A stretch of DNA of 64,000 nucleotides. It comes from Tenacibaculum adriaticum. Lineage in GTDB: Bacteria; Bacteroidota; Bacteroidia; Flavobacteriales; Flavobacteriaceae. The DNA is taken from contig NZ_VNIA01000007.1 of the NCBI RefSeq assembly GCF_008124875.1, forward strand, positions 1 to 64,000. Direction: 5' to 3'. The translations under genes and the position numbers were made by a program. The notes beneath the pieces are model-generated. The model was not told where the DNA came from. It made no database searches and saw only the letters and a list, made by a program, of their open reading frames with translations. Every line of letters starts with the position of its first letter. Position 1 is the stretch's first letter. Positions 34,599 through 43,634 of the stretch are shown in pieces.

Positions 34599-35007
34599 AA
34601 TTATCTGCTTTTTGATTTATGCAAAGCTTCATAGTATTCAGCCGATAAATTTAGTCAAATCTTGCTTTGTTGTAATCGTTTTCGGCTTTTTTCACATTAC
34701 CGCCAACAGGTGAAAGAATATCTATCTGTTTTAATTGTGGATATTCACCGATAGCGAAGTTCAATAAAAATATAGTAAGAAACAAGTTAAACTTGATTTC
34801 TAAAAAAAGCATTTTTTTTGGTGAGTAAATTTAATATAGGTAGAGTTGTTACTGTCTTGTTTTGCAAATGATCTTTGTGTCATCGTTTCTTCTGATACTT
34901 AGTTACCTTTTTTCTATTAAGACTCCTTGTTTTTTAATATTAATTGAGTCAATTTTTAGATGAAATAAAATATTTATATCATTAAAACCAGCTTTTATAG
35001 AATGTTG
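34599..35007. other. 409-bp gap with one small possible ORF
   Basis: Between the NmrA-like gene and cbpM no full-length gene is seen. The minus strand carries the 53-codon frame at 34651-34812 described separately. The rest is AT-rich without clear hairpins; the upstream region of the NmrA-like gene and the 3' end of cbpM must share it. Confidence 0.6.
34651..34812 (-). CDS. Possible small exported peptide (53 aa) or gene remnant
   Basis: An ATG at 34812 opens a 53-codon frame. The N-terminus (MLFLEIKFNLFLTIFLLNFA) resembles a signal peptide or TM segment, followed by a polar tail (EYPQLKQIDILSPVGGN and KKAENDYNKARFD). The tail looks protein-like rather than random. It could be a short secreted peptide or the 3' remnant of a decayed gene. 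No family recognised. Confidence 0.35.
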   Translation of the reverse strand: MLFLEIKFNLFLTIFLLNFAIGEYPQLKQIDILSPVGGNVKKAENDYNKARFD

Positions 35008-35304
35008 TTAGTCGTTTTCATAAAGTCTTAGCCTGTTTTTTAAAGTATTTAATTCATTACGTAATTCCTTTTCTTTTTCCAAAAGGTTAAACACAACATC
35101 AATACCTTCCAAGTTCACATTTAATTCAGTATGCAGTCTAATCATTTTTTCAAAATCACCTATTTGATCTTGATGGATGAAATGGTTTTGTTCAATAATT
35201 TCAATTTGAATGAGTCCTATTTTGTTTAAAGCATCAACAAAAGAAAACTCAATTTCATAATGAGAACAAAGGTTTTTTATTGAGATTAAATTCTTATTTG
35301 TCAT
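35008..35304 (-). CDS. cbpM: Chaperone modulator CbpM
   Basis: This 98-residue MerR-like protein has an N-terminal helix-turn-helix-like part (LISIKNLCSHYEIEFSFVDALNKIGLI) and a C-terminal coiled coil (LLEKEKELRNELNTLKNRLRLYE). It is the expected inhibitor of the CbpA J-protein, encoded 1 bp upstream on the same strand, so the two genes are cotranscribed. The pairing supports both calls. Confidence 0.88.
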   Translation of the reverse strand: MTNKNLISIKNLCSHYEIEFSFVDALNKIGLIQIEIIEQNHFIHQDQIGDFEKMIRLHTELNVNLEGIDVVFNLLEKEKELRNELNTLKNRLRLYEND

Positions 35305-35305
35305 C

Positions 35306-36202
35306 TTACCTTAATTTTTGTAATTCTTTAAACAATTCTTTTTCTTTTGCGCTTAAATTTGTTGGTATTTTAAGATGGTACGTTATTATTAAATCGCCAA
35401 ATTTACCTTCTTGTTTATAAATAGGAAATCCTTTTCCTTTTAATCTTACTTTTGTTTCGTTTTGGGTTCCTGGTTTTATTTTAAGTTTTGCTTTGCCTTT
35501 AAAAGTATCTATATTAATTTCTCCACCTAAAATTGATGTGTATAAATCCAAATCAATATTTGCATATAAATTGTTTCCGTCTCGCTTAAACTGTGTATTG
35601 TTGTTTATTATAAATTTAATGTATAAATCTCCATTTGGCCCCCCGTTTACCCCTTTTCCACCTTTTCCTTGTATTTTAATTATCTGATTGTTTTCTACAC
35701 CAGCTGGAATTGTAAGTCGTATTTTATTGTTATTTACAGTTATGATTTGTTGATGAGCTTCGTAAATATCTTTTAAATTAAGGTGTAATTCAGCATTAAA
35801 ATCTTGACCTTTAAATTTTGTTTTACTTCTTTGTCTTGAATAAGTTCCTGTTCTTCCGAACATAGATTCAAAATAATCTGAAAAATCTTGCTCTGAAAAA
35901 TCTTCACTTGAAAACCCTTGCTGACTATATTGATGTTGAGATTGTTGCTGCTGTTTTGCTTTTTCAAACTCTTCTGCATGTTGCCAATCTTTTCCGTATT
36001 GATCGTATTTTTTACGATTTTCAGAATTACTTAATACTTCATTGGCTTCATTAATTTCTTTGAATTTTTTTTCGGCTTCCTTGTTGTCAGGATTTAAATC
36101 AGGATGATACTTTCTTGCTAGCTTTCGGTAGGCATTTTTAATTTCCTTTTCTGTTGCAGTTTTTCCAACGCCCAATATTTTATAATAATCTATAAATGTC
36201 AT
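35306..36202 (-). CDS. cbpA: CbpA-type DnaJ chaperone
   Basis: This 298-residue class II J-protein carries the J-domain (residues about 4-70) with HPD in KYHPDLNPDN, a Gln/Ser-rich linker (QQQQSQHQYSQQ), and two C-terminal beta-domains (IRLTIPAGVENNQIIKIQGKGGKG and LKIKPGTQNETKVRLKGKGFP). It lacks the Cys-rich zinc domain of DnaJ. It should stimulate DnaK ATPase (gene at 25974) and is modulated by CbpM. Confidence 0.93.
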   Translation of the reverse strand: MTFIDYYKILGVGKTATEKEIKNAYRKLARKYHPDLNPDNKEAEKKFKEINEANEVLSNSENRKKYDQYGKDWQHAEEFEKAKQQQQSQHQYSQQGFSSEDFSEQDFSDYFESMFGRTGTYSRQRSKTKFKGQDFNAELHLNLKDIYEAHQQIITVNNNKIRLTIPAGVENNQIIKIQGKGGKGVNGGPNGDLYIKFIINNNTQFKRDGNNLYANIDLDLYTSILGGEINIDTFKGKAKLKIKPGTQNETKVRLKGKGFPIYKQEGKFGDLIITYHLKIPTNLSAKEKELFKELQKLR

Positions 36203-36321
36203 TGATTTGTTTTTATTATAGTTGTTTTTAATTGGGTATATAACAATTGAAGATAAAATAATGGCTTAAAAAATTTTATACATCGATAGCTAAGTTATTG
36301 AAAAAGAAGTTTAGAAACAAG

Positions 36322-36825
36322 TTAAATGGATTTTCTAAAAGCGTCTATTTTTTCTTTAGCTTTAGAATCAATCTTATCACCTTCAAACCAAGCGTGTGTG
36401 TCGGCCAAATACTCCATACCTAAATAATTGGCACTTTCTATAAAAGGCATGGTAAATCCGTTACGTAAATCGTTTCCATTAGAATTGCTAATCATTGCCA
36501 TTTTTTTACCTCTAAGCTGTCTGCCAAGTTCTTTATGTACTCGAATAAGGTCAGAGATTCTATCAAAAAAAACCTTTAATATTCCACTCATCGTGTACCA
36601 ATATACTGGAGTTGCAAAAACAAACGTGTCGTATTTAGCTATAATTTCTTCCACCAATGGTAAAAAATCATCATTTGAATTTATATATTTATAGCTATAA
36701 TGACCAATATTTTTAGTAGCCAAATCTATTACATCAAAATCGTTGTTTTTGTTTAAATAATTCACAATTTTAAAGGTGTTCCCAAAACTTTGAGAACTTC
36801 CTTGTATAATAACTTTTGTATTCAT
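36322..36825 (-). CDS. Flavodoxin-fold NAD(P)H-dependent FMN reductase-like protein
   Basis: This 167-residue protein has the flavodoxin-like FMN loop QGSSQSFGNTFKI at the N-terminus and FATPVYWYTMSGILKVFFDRISDL, the pattern of NADPH-dependent FMN reductases and azoreductase-like enzymes. Substrate unknown. It is monocistronic and divergent from ppk2. Confidence 0.88.
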   Translation of the reverse strand: MNTKVIIQGSSQSFGNTFKIVNYLNKNNDFDVIDLATKNIGHYSYKYINSNDDFLPLVEEIIAKYDTFVFATPVYWYTMSGILKVFFDRISDLIRVHKELGRQLRGKKMAMISNSNGNDLRNGFTMPFIESANYLGMEYLADTHAWFEGDKIDSKAKEKIDAFRKSI

Positions 36826-36970
36826 TAGTTTAATTTTTGAGTGCTAAAAATCATACTTAAAAATTAAAGTTTTTGTTAATAATCATTGTAAAAATTGATA
36901 AAAACCAAGAAGAAATCAATAGTATAACGCTAGAAATTTCATACATTTAGCGTATTATTCGAAAATGTAG

Positions 36971-37825
36971 ATGGATTTAAAAAAATACAAGGTTTCAAAA
37001 GAAATTAAACTTGCAAATAGCCAAACTTTTGAAATAATAGATGAGGCTAAACAAGAATTAAAAAAACTTAGAAAAAAGATAAGTAAACTACAAGACACCA
37101 TGTATGCTGAAGGTAAATATGGCATATTAGTTTGTTTACAAGGTATGGATACCTCTGGTAAAGATAGCCTAATTCGTGAAGTTTTTAAAGATGTAAATGC
37201 CCGTGGAGTAATAGTGCATAGTTTTAAAGTACCCACAGAGTTAGAGTTAAAACATGATTTTATGTGGCGTCATTATGTTGCGCTACCACCAAAGGGGAAA
37301 ATAGGAGTGTTTAATCGTACCCATTATGAAAATGTATTGGTTACGCGTGTACATCCTGAATATGTTTTTGCAGAAAATATACCTACTGTAAATAGTTTAG
37401 ACGATTTAGATGATGCTTTTTACCATTCTAGAATGGAACGTATTAATCAGTTTGAAAAACATTTAAGTGATAACGGTACTATTGTTTTAAAATTCTTTTT
37501 AAACTTATCTAAAGAAGAACAAAAAAACAGGTTATTACGTAGATTAGAAATTGAAAAAAAGAATTGGAAATTTTCAGCAGGGGATTTAAAGGAACGTAAA
37601 TTGTGGGATAAATACGAAGAATGTTATGAAGATTTATTGAATAAAACTTCTACAGATTATGCACCTTGGTATGTAGTACCTGCAGATGATAAAGACTCTG
37701 CGCGTTATATTGTTGCAAAAACATTGTTAGAAGAGATGCAAAAATATAATTTTCAAGAACCCGAATTACAACAAAAAGTTTTAGACCAAATAGATGAGTT
37801 TAAAGCACAATTACATAACGAATAA
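36971..37825 (+). CDS. ppk2: Polyphosphate kinase 2 family protein
   Basis: This 284-residue kinase uses polyphosphate to phosphorylate nucleotides. Walker A is seen in CLQGMDTSGKDSLIREVF, the lid-region FNRTHYENVLVTRVHPE is typical of the single-domain class, and NLSKEEQKNRLLRRLE follows. The most likely activity is NMP or NDP phosphorylation from polyP. The ATG at 36971 follows a near-consensus TACATTTA at 36942-36949. Confidence 0.93.
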   Translation: MDLKKYKVSKEIKLANSQTFEIIDEAKQELKKLRKKISKLQDTMYAEGKYGILVCLQGMDTSGKDSLIREVFKDVNARGVIVHSFKVPTELELKHDFMWRHYVALPPKGKIGVFNRTHYENVLVTRVHPEYVFAENIPTVNSLDDLDDAFYHSRMERINQFEKHLSDNGTIVLKFFLNLSKEEQKNRLLRRLEIEKKNWKFSAGDLKERKLWDKYEECYEDLLNKTSTDYAPWYVVPADDKDSARYIVAKTLLEEMQKYNFQEPELQQKVLDQIDEFKAQLHNE

Positions 37826-37891
37826 ATATCAAATTGCTCGTAAAATATCAACTTTAGTTAAGAGCAAAATAAATAGGTTACCCTAAAAAAA

Positions 37892-38719
37892 ATGGAATTA
37901 AAATTACAAAAACCAATCGTATTTTTCGATTTAGAAACTACTGGAGTTAATATTGCTACCGATAGAATCGTAGAAATATCGATATTAAAAATTTTCCCAA
38001 ACGGAACGCAAGAGAGCAAAACTTGGTTAGTGAATCCGGAAGTTGAAATACCAGCAGAAGCAACAGCAATTCATGGCATTACTAATGAAAAAGTAGTTAC
38101 AGAACCTACTTTTAAAGAATTAGCACAAAAGATAGATGAAATGATTGCTGATAGTGATTTAGCAGGATTTAATTCTAATCGATTTGACATTCCTTTATTG
38201 GCAGAAGAATTAATGCGTGCTGGTATTGATTTTGATATGGAAAATAGAAAAGCGGTAGATGTACAGGTTATTTTTCATAAAAAAGAACAGAGAACGTTAA
38301 GTGCGGGATATGAATTTTATTGTGGAAAAGAATTAGAAGGTGCTCATGGAGCAGAAGCGGATACCTTAGCAACTTATGAAATTTTAAAAGCACAGTTGGA
38401 TAAGTATGAAGATATAGAAAATTCAATTGATGCATTAAGTGAATTTTCTTCTCATACACAACGAGCAGATTTTGCTGGTTTCATTTTGTTTAATGAAGAT
38501 GAAGAAGAAATTTTTTCTTTTGGAAAATATAAAGGAAGAACTGTTGAAGAAGTATTAAAAGAAAACCCTGGATATAATTCTTGGATTCAACAAGCAGACT
38601 TTCCATTATACACCAAAAAGGTATTACGACAAATAAAAGAAAGAATGTCTGTTCCTAAAGAGACCATGACAGACAAGGAAAAACTAGAAGCTTTACAGCA
38701 AAAATTCAACTTAAGATAA
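37892..38719 (+). CDS. DEDDh 3'-5' exonuclease with ExoX-like C-terminus
   Basis: This 275-residue protein has an N-terminal DnaQ-like exonuclease domain: FFDLETTG (Asp and Glu), NSNRFDIPLLAEEL (second Asp) and GAHGAEADTLATYEIL (His and last Asp). The C-terminal 70 residues (FGKYKGRTVEEVLKENPGYNSWIQ) match the small ExoX-like or DUF3820-like domain thought to bind DNA ends. It is likely a DNA proofreading or repair exonuclease. It starts the run 37892-39643. Confidence 0.9.
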   Translation: MELKLQKPIVFFDLETTGVNIATDRIVEISILKIFPNGTQESKTWLVNPEVEIPAEATAIHGITNEKVVTEPTFKELAQKIDEMIADSDLAGFNSNRFDIPLLAEELMRAGIDFDMENRKAVDVQVIFHKKEQRTLSAGYEFYCGKELEGAHGAEADTLATYEILKAQLDKYEDIENSIDALSEFSSHTQRADFAGFILFNEDEEEIFSFGKYKGRTVEEVLKENPGYNSWIQQADFPLYTKKVLRQIKERMSVPKETMTDKEKLEALQQKFNLR

Positions 38720-38722
38720 AAT

Positions 38723-39145
38723 ATGGAAATGTTTGAAGCAAACGAAAACTTAGTGAAAATTTTATTAAGTAATGGTTTTATAGACACTACATCTGGAGTA
38801 GATAAAACTAAAGGAAAGAGAACTTTTAAATTATTAAAAAACTCTAAGAAAAAAATACATTTTGATAATATTAATATTAGAGTTTTAAATTCTAACAAAG
38901 GATTTGAATCAAAATCAGTGTTAAGCGAAGAAGATTTAAAAGCTATTTTGTTGTATTTTAAATTGTCTTCGTCAGATTTTAAAGAGCTTAATTCTGATAA
39001 TATTTTAGAATTTAATGAAGCAAACGAAAGAATTAAGTCACTACGAAGAGAATATTTAAGGTTGCAAGCAACAGATGGAAATTTGCTTAGAAGAGTTAAA
39101 TTAGAAAGAATAATTGAACTTTATGATAGTTTTAAATTCAATTAA
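38723..39145 (+). CDS. Hypothetical protein
   Basis: This 140-residue soluble protein begins MFEANENLVKILLSNGFIDTTSG and ends with a long charged helix (RIKSLRREYLRLQATDGNLLRRVKLERIIELY). No motif could be named. It lies 3 bp after the exonuclease gene and just before the next gene, so it is probably cotranscribed with them; this run of genes appears coherent. Confidence 0.6.
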   Translation: MEMFEANENLVKILLSNGFIDTTSGVDKTKGKRTFKLLKNSKKKIHFDNINIRVLNSNKGFESKSVLSEEDLKAILLYFKLSSSDFKELNSDNILEFNEANERIKSLRREYLRLQATDGNLLRRVKLERIIELYDSFKFN

Positions 39146-39157
39146 TATTTGATAATT

Positions 39158-39643
39158 ATGTTTACAGAATATAAAAAATTACCTGATAATTCAAGAGTTT
39201 GGATTTACCAAGCAGATAGAAAATTTACTGTAGAAGAAATTGAATATATAAGCGCAAAAGCAATTATGTTCATCGATCAATGGACGCGTCATGGAGACGA
39301 TTTAAAAGGATCATTTACTATAAAATATAATCAGTTTTTAATATTAGCTGTAGATGAAAATTTCAATAATGTTTCGGGATGTTCTATCGATGCTTCTGTT
39401 CGTTTTATAAAAGAATTAGAACAAGAATTAAATGTAGATTTAATGGATAAAATGAATGTTTCTTTTAAAGATGGAGATACTATTAATATTGTAAAACTAC
39501 CAGATTTTCAGGAATTTGCTAAAAAGAAAAAAATAACAAGAGAAACTATTGTGTTTAATAATATGGTAAACACAAAACAAGATTTTGAAACCAATTGGGA
39601 AATACAAGCAAATCAAAGTTGGCATAACCGTTTTTTGGCGTAG
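39158..39643 (+). CDS. Conserved hypothetical protein (often labelled ABC transporter ATPase)
   Basis: This 161-residue protein contains LPDNSRVWIYQADRKFT and GCSIDASVRFIKELEQELNVDLMDKMNVSF, typical of a conserved Bacteroidota family. Databases frequently call it an ABC transporter ATPase, but no Walker A, Walker B or ABC signature is present, so that label is unsupported. The ATG at 39158 was chosen over a TTG at 39149. No function can be assigned. Confidence 0.75.
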   Translation: MFTEYKKLPDNSRVWIYQADRKFTVEEIEYISAKAIMFIDQWTRHGDDLKGSFTIKYNQFLILAVDENFNNVSGCSIDASVRFIKELEQELNVDLMDKMNVSFKDGDTINIVKLPDFQEFAKKKKITRETIVFNNMVNTKQDFETNWEIQANQSWHNRFLA

Positions 39644-39681
39644 TAATTGTTTGAGAGTAAAAGAAAATAAAGGGAAATTAA

Positions 39682-42603
39682 ATGCTAAAAAAAATATTTA
39701 CGATACTATTTTTTGTATCAACCATTTTGAGTTTAAAAGCACAAAGCGTAGATCCGTTACGCGCAAGTAATGCAGATGTTCAAAAAGCTTGGGTTGATAC
39801 TATTATGCAATCTATGTCTATTAATGAAAAAATAGGACAGTTGTTTATGATACAAGCGTATTCAACCAAAGATGTAAAAAATGAAAACTATGTTGCTGAG
39901 ATGATAGAAAAATATCATGTTGGTAATTTAATTTTTATGCAAGGTACACCAGAAAAACAAGTAGAACTAAATAACAAATATCAAGCATTAACAACCAAAG
40001 TCCCTTTAATGATAGGTTTTGATGGAGAATGGGGTTTAGACATGCGTTTAAAAAATACATATCGTTTTCCTTGGAACATGACTTTAGGAGCCATTCAAGA
40101 TAAAAGTTTAATAGAACAATTAGGAGAACGCATAGGGGAGCATTGTAAAAGAGTAGGAATTCATATAAATTTTGCTCCTGTAGTAGATATTAATACAAAT
40201 CCTAACAACCCTATTATAGGAAATCGTTCTTTTGGTGAGAAGAAAGAAAATGTAACTCGAAAATCAATTGCTTTTACGAAAGGAATGCAAAGAGTTGGTG
40301 TATTAGCAAATGCAAAACATTTTCCAGGACATGGAGATACCGCTGCCGATTCTCATTATACATTACCTACAATCAATTTTTCAAAAGAAAGAATTGACAC
40401 CTTAGAACTCTATCCTTTTAGAAAACAATTTGACGCTGGTGTTGCGAGTGTAATGACAGCACATTTAAATATACCGTCTTTAGAAGATAATCCTAAATTA
40501 CCCTCTTCATTATCTAAAAATGTAGTAACAGATTTGTTACAGCAAAAATTAGGATTTCTAGGGTTGGTGATTACTGATGGGTTAAATATGAAAGGAGCAG
40601 CTAATTATTCGTCCCCAGCCGAAATAAATTTAGCAGCAATTCTTGCAGGAAATGATATATTGTTAATTCCTCAAGATGTTCCACAAACAATTAAATTATT
40701 TAAAGAATCTATAGAAAAAGGAATGCTAACTGAAGAGAGACTAAATCATTCAGTAAGAAAAATATTAAGAGCTAAGTATTTAGCAGGTTTAAATAACTAT
40801 AAACCAGTTAATGAAGAAAATGTATTTTTAGAATTAAACTCAGCCACAGATGAATTGTTACATCGCGAGTTGATGAAAAATGCCATTACAGTTTTAAAGA
40901 ATGAAAATGGTGATATTCCTATAACAAACCTTGAAAACAAGAAAATTGCATATGTTTCTCTAGGAGATGGAGACGGAACTCCATTTGTAGATATGCTTAA
41001 AAATTATACTAGAGTAGATGTTGTTGTAGGAAAACATTTAGATCAGCTTATCGAAAAGTTGAAATCTTATAATTTGGTGATTATTGGTTTTCATAAATCA
41101 GATGATCATCCATGGAAATCATATAAGTTTTCAAATAAAGATTTGGTTTGGTTGCAAGAAATTGCACGTACGAACAATGTAATTCTAAATGTTTTTGCAA
41201 GTCCTTATAGTTTGTTACAGGTAACAACTTTTAAAAACATAGAAGGTATTATTGTAGATTATCAAAACAGTAAATTATCCCAAGAAGTTGCAGCACAAGC
41301 ACTTTTTGGAGCTTTTGATATGAAAGGGAAATTACCAGTTTCTATAAAAAATAATTTTAAAGCAGGTCATGGAATTTTTGTAAATTCTTTAGGAAGATTA
41401 GAATACACCATACCAGAAGCGGCAGGTATGTCGTCTAAAAAACTAGAAGAGATAGATCAATACATAGATACTATTTTAAATGAAAGAATGGCTCCGGGAG
41501 GACAAGTTTTGGTAGCTAGACATGGTAAGGTAGTTTTTTACAAAAGTTTTGGACATCATGCAGGAAGTAGGTCGTTAAAAGTAGTAAACTCCGATGTGTA
41601 CGATTTAGCGTCTCTTACTAAAATATTAGCATCCTTGCCTATGTTAATGAAGGCTGAAGAAGATAAAAAAATATCTTTATACTCGAGTTTAAGAGATATT
41701 TTACCTTCATATAAAGATAGCAATAAAGATACTTTAGAGTTAAGAGAAATCCTTTCCCACTACGCTCGTTTACGTTCTTGGATTCCTTTTTATTTAAGAA
41801 CAAAAGATGAAAAAACGGGTAGAAATTTAAAAGGCTATTATAGTTCTAAAAAATCAAAAAAATACAATATCAAAGTAGCTAAAAATTTATATTTAAATAC
41901 TTCTTACAAGGATTCTATACAAAGACTTGTTAGAGAGTCTGAGCAAAGAGAAAGATTAGGTTATAAGTATAGTGACTTAGGATATTATATAATAAAAGAA
42001 GTTTTAGAAAGTAAATATAAAAAGCCTTTAAATGAATTAGTAGATGAAGAGTTTTATAGGTCTTTAGGTTTAGATAGAACTTCATATTTGCCTTTACAAA
42101 AATTTTCTGTGAAAGAAATTGTTCCTACTGAAAAAGATACATATTTCCGTAATCAATTAATTCTAGGATATGTTCATGATATGGGAGCTGCTATGTTAGG
42201 AGGAGTAGGTGGTCATGCAGGATTATTTTCAAATGCAAATGATGTAGCTAAAATTATGCAAATGTATTTACAAGGAGGTACTTATGGAGGTGTACAATAC
42301 TTTAAACCCGAGACAGTACAAAAATTCAATACACGTTATTATGCAGATGTGAGGAATCGTAGGGGATTAGGTTTTGATAAACCACAAATTAATCCACAAG
42401 AAAAACCAACTTGTGGTTGTGTTTCTGATAAAAGTTTTGGACATAGTGGGTTTACAGGTACGTATACTTGGGCAGATCCTGAAAGTGGTATAGTGTATGT
42501 GTTTTTATCTAACAGAACATATCCTACAATGAAAAATATGGGACTGGTAAGAAGTAATATTCGAACTAAAATTCAACAAACAATTCAAGAAGCTATTCAG
42601 TAG
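39682..42603 (+). CDS. Fused GH3 beta-N-acetylglucosaminidase and serine hydrolase
   Basis: This 973-residue exported protein has a Sec signal peptide (FVSTILSLKAQ), a glycoside hydrolase family 3 domain (residues about 30-370) with the NagZ-type catalytic loop AKHFPGHGDTAADSH and IGFDGEWGLDMR, a GH3 C-terminal-like region to about 570, and a C-terminal beta-lactamase-like serine hydrolase domain with SLTK (SxxK), YSDLGYY and GHSGFTG. The fusion suggests coordinated cleavage of muropeptide sugar bonds and a serine-hydrolase step in peptidoglycan turnover. It overlaps the convergent acyltransferase gene by 11 bp. Confidence 0.92.
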   Translation: MLKKIFTILFFVSTILSLKAQSVDPLRASNADVQKAWVDTIMQSMSINEKIGQLFMIQAYSTKDVKNENYVAEMIEKYHVGNLIFMQGTPEKQVELNNKYQALTTKVPLMIGFDGEWGLDMRLKNTYRFPWNMTLGAIQDKSLIEQLGERIGEHCKRVGIHINFAPVVDINTNPNNPIIGNRSFGEKKENVTRKSIAFTKGMQRVGVLANAKHFPGHGDTAADSHYTLPTINFSKERIDTLELYPFRKQFDAGVASVMTAHLNIPSLEDNPKLPSSLSKNVVTDLLQQKLGFLGLVITDGLNMKGAANYSSPAEINLAAILAGNDILLIPQDVPQTIKLFKESIEKGMLTEERLNHSVRKILRAKYLAGLNNYKPVNEENVFLELNSATDELLHRELMKNAITVLKNENGDIPITNLENKKIAYVSLGDGDGTPFVDMLKNYTRVDVVVGKHLDQLIEKLKSYNLVIIGFHKSDDHPWKSYKFSNKDLVWLQEIARTNNVILNVFASPYSLLQVTTFKNIEGIIVDYQNSKLSQEVAAQALFGAFDMKGKLPVSIKNNFKAGHGIFVNSLGRLEYTIPEAAGMSSKKLEEIDQYIDTILNERMAPGGQVLVARHGKVVFYKSFGHHAGSRSLKVVNSDVYDLASLTKILASLPMLMKAEEDKKISLYSSLRDILPSYKDSNKDTLELREILSHYARLRSWIPFYLRTKDEKTGRNLKGYYSSKKSKKYNIKVAKNLYLNTSYKDSIQRLVRESEQRERLGYKYSDLGYYIIKEVLESKYKKPLNELVDEEFYRSLGLDRTSYLPLQKFSVKEIVPTEKDTYFRNQLILGYVHDMGAAMLGGVGGHAGLFSNANDVAKIMQMYLQGGTYGGVQYFKPETVQKFNTRYYADVRNRRGLGFDKPQINPQEKPTCGCVSDKSFGHSGFTGTYTWADPESGIVYVFLSNRTYPTMKNMGLVRSNIRTKIQQTIQEAIQ

Positions 42604-43633
42604 GAGTAGGAGTTAATTTTGTATAAATGGCTACTAAAAGTAAAGAGGTTGTAAAATAAATAATAGCTGTGTTCCATCCAAAAAAAATAGAAATTAAATA
42701 ACTTTGAATAAAATAAAATAGCGGGAAAAGAATAATACTCAATCCAAAGCGGAAAGTATCTACAAATTCAATTTCTGTTATTTTTTTAGCGACTTTTTTC
42801 CAGATTAAATAAGGAAACAAACTATTTAGTATAATTACATTTTTTAAAAGAGATGTGTTATTTGAAATTACTTTTTTAGAAGGGTAATTATCAGATATTA
42901 TCATTTTGTTGATGTTATTTACATCAGTGTAATCAACTTGTAGATTGTTTAAAAGATCTTCTTTTTTTTGATAATTTTCATCATCAGGAATATGAACTGA
43001 TAGGTTTTGTAGCTGATCTGAGACTTGTTTTTTTATTAAGTTGGTTGAGTTATTTAATTCCTTTGGGTTATAAAAATCATTAGCTAGTATTGGAATTCCA
43101 AAATTTATAGCAACTTTACTTGGGTATTTAGAAGGGTTTTGAAATGTTATACCTACTGGAATTACATAAATTTTTAAAGTTGGGTATTCATTTAAAGCTC
43201 CAAATAAAATTCTTGTAAAACCTTTACTTAAAGGGCGAATAGTACGTTTTCTTAAATGAGTTCCTTCTGGGAAAATTAATAAAGTTTTTTCATCATGTAA
43301 AAGTCTTCTGCATTTTTTAAAAATTAGATTATTCTTTGTTAATTGTTGATATCCATCTCGAATTCTGTATACAGGCATCATGCCTAACCAATCAAAAAAA
43401 ATAGCAATGATAGGGTTGTTAAAAACGGCAGCTCTTACTAAAAAAAATGTTTTTCTTGAAATATTACTAGCAATAATCAAAGGATCTATTAATCCGTTAG
43501 GATGATTAGCGGCAAATAAAATAGCTCCTTTTTTGGGGATATTTTCTTTACCAGAAATCTTTATTTTTTTAGCATAAAAAAATAATCCAGCTCGAATAAT
43601 AGCTTTGATTATATAGTAAAGTATAAATTTCAT
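42593..43633 (-). CDS. PlsC-family acyltransferase
   Basis: This 346-residue membrane-associated protein has the acyltransferase motifs NHPNGLID (NHx4D variant) and IFPEGTHLRKR (motif III, PEG), near residues 45 and 130, and two C-terminal TM segments (IILFPLFYFIQSYLISIFFGW and IYFTTSLLLVAIY). It should acylate lysophospholipids or a similar lipid. It overlaps the end of the GH3 fusion gene by 11 bp and starts 1 bp before the end of the BASS gene, suggesting an operon with the next two minus-strand genes. Confidence 0.88.
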   Translation of the reverse strand: MKFILYYIIKAIIRAGLFFYAKKIKISGKENIPKKGAILFAANHPNGLIDPLIIASNISRKTFFLVRAAVFNNPIIAIFFDWLGMMPVYRIRDGYQQLTKNNLIFKKCRRLLHDEKTLLIFPEGTHLRKRTIRPLSKGFTRILFGALNEYPTLKIYVIPVGITFQNPSKYPSKVAINFGIPILANDFYNPKELNNSTNLIKKQVSDQLQNLSVHIPDDENYQKKEDLLNNLQVDYTDVNNINKMIISDNYPSKKVISNNTSLLKNVIILNSLFPYLIWKKVAKKITEIEFVDTFRFGLSIILFPLFYFIQSYLISIFFGWNTAIIYFTTSLLLVAIYTKLTPTPTE

Positions 43634-43634
43634 A

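Noticed and set aside
39158..39643. ABC transporter ATPase annotation
   Set aside because: No Walker A, Walker B or signature motif is present, so the common database label is not supported.
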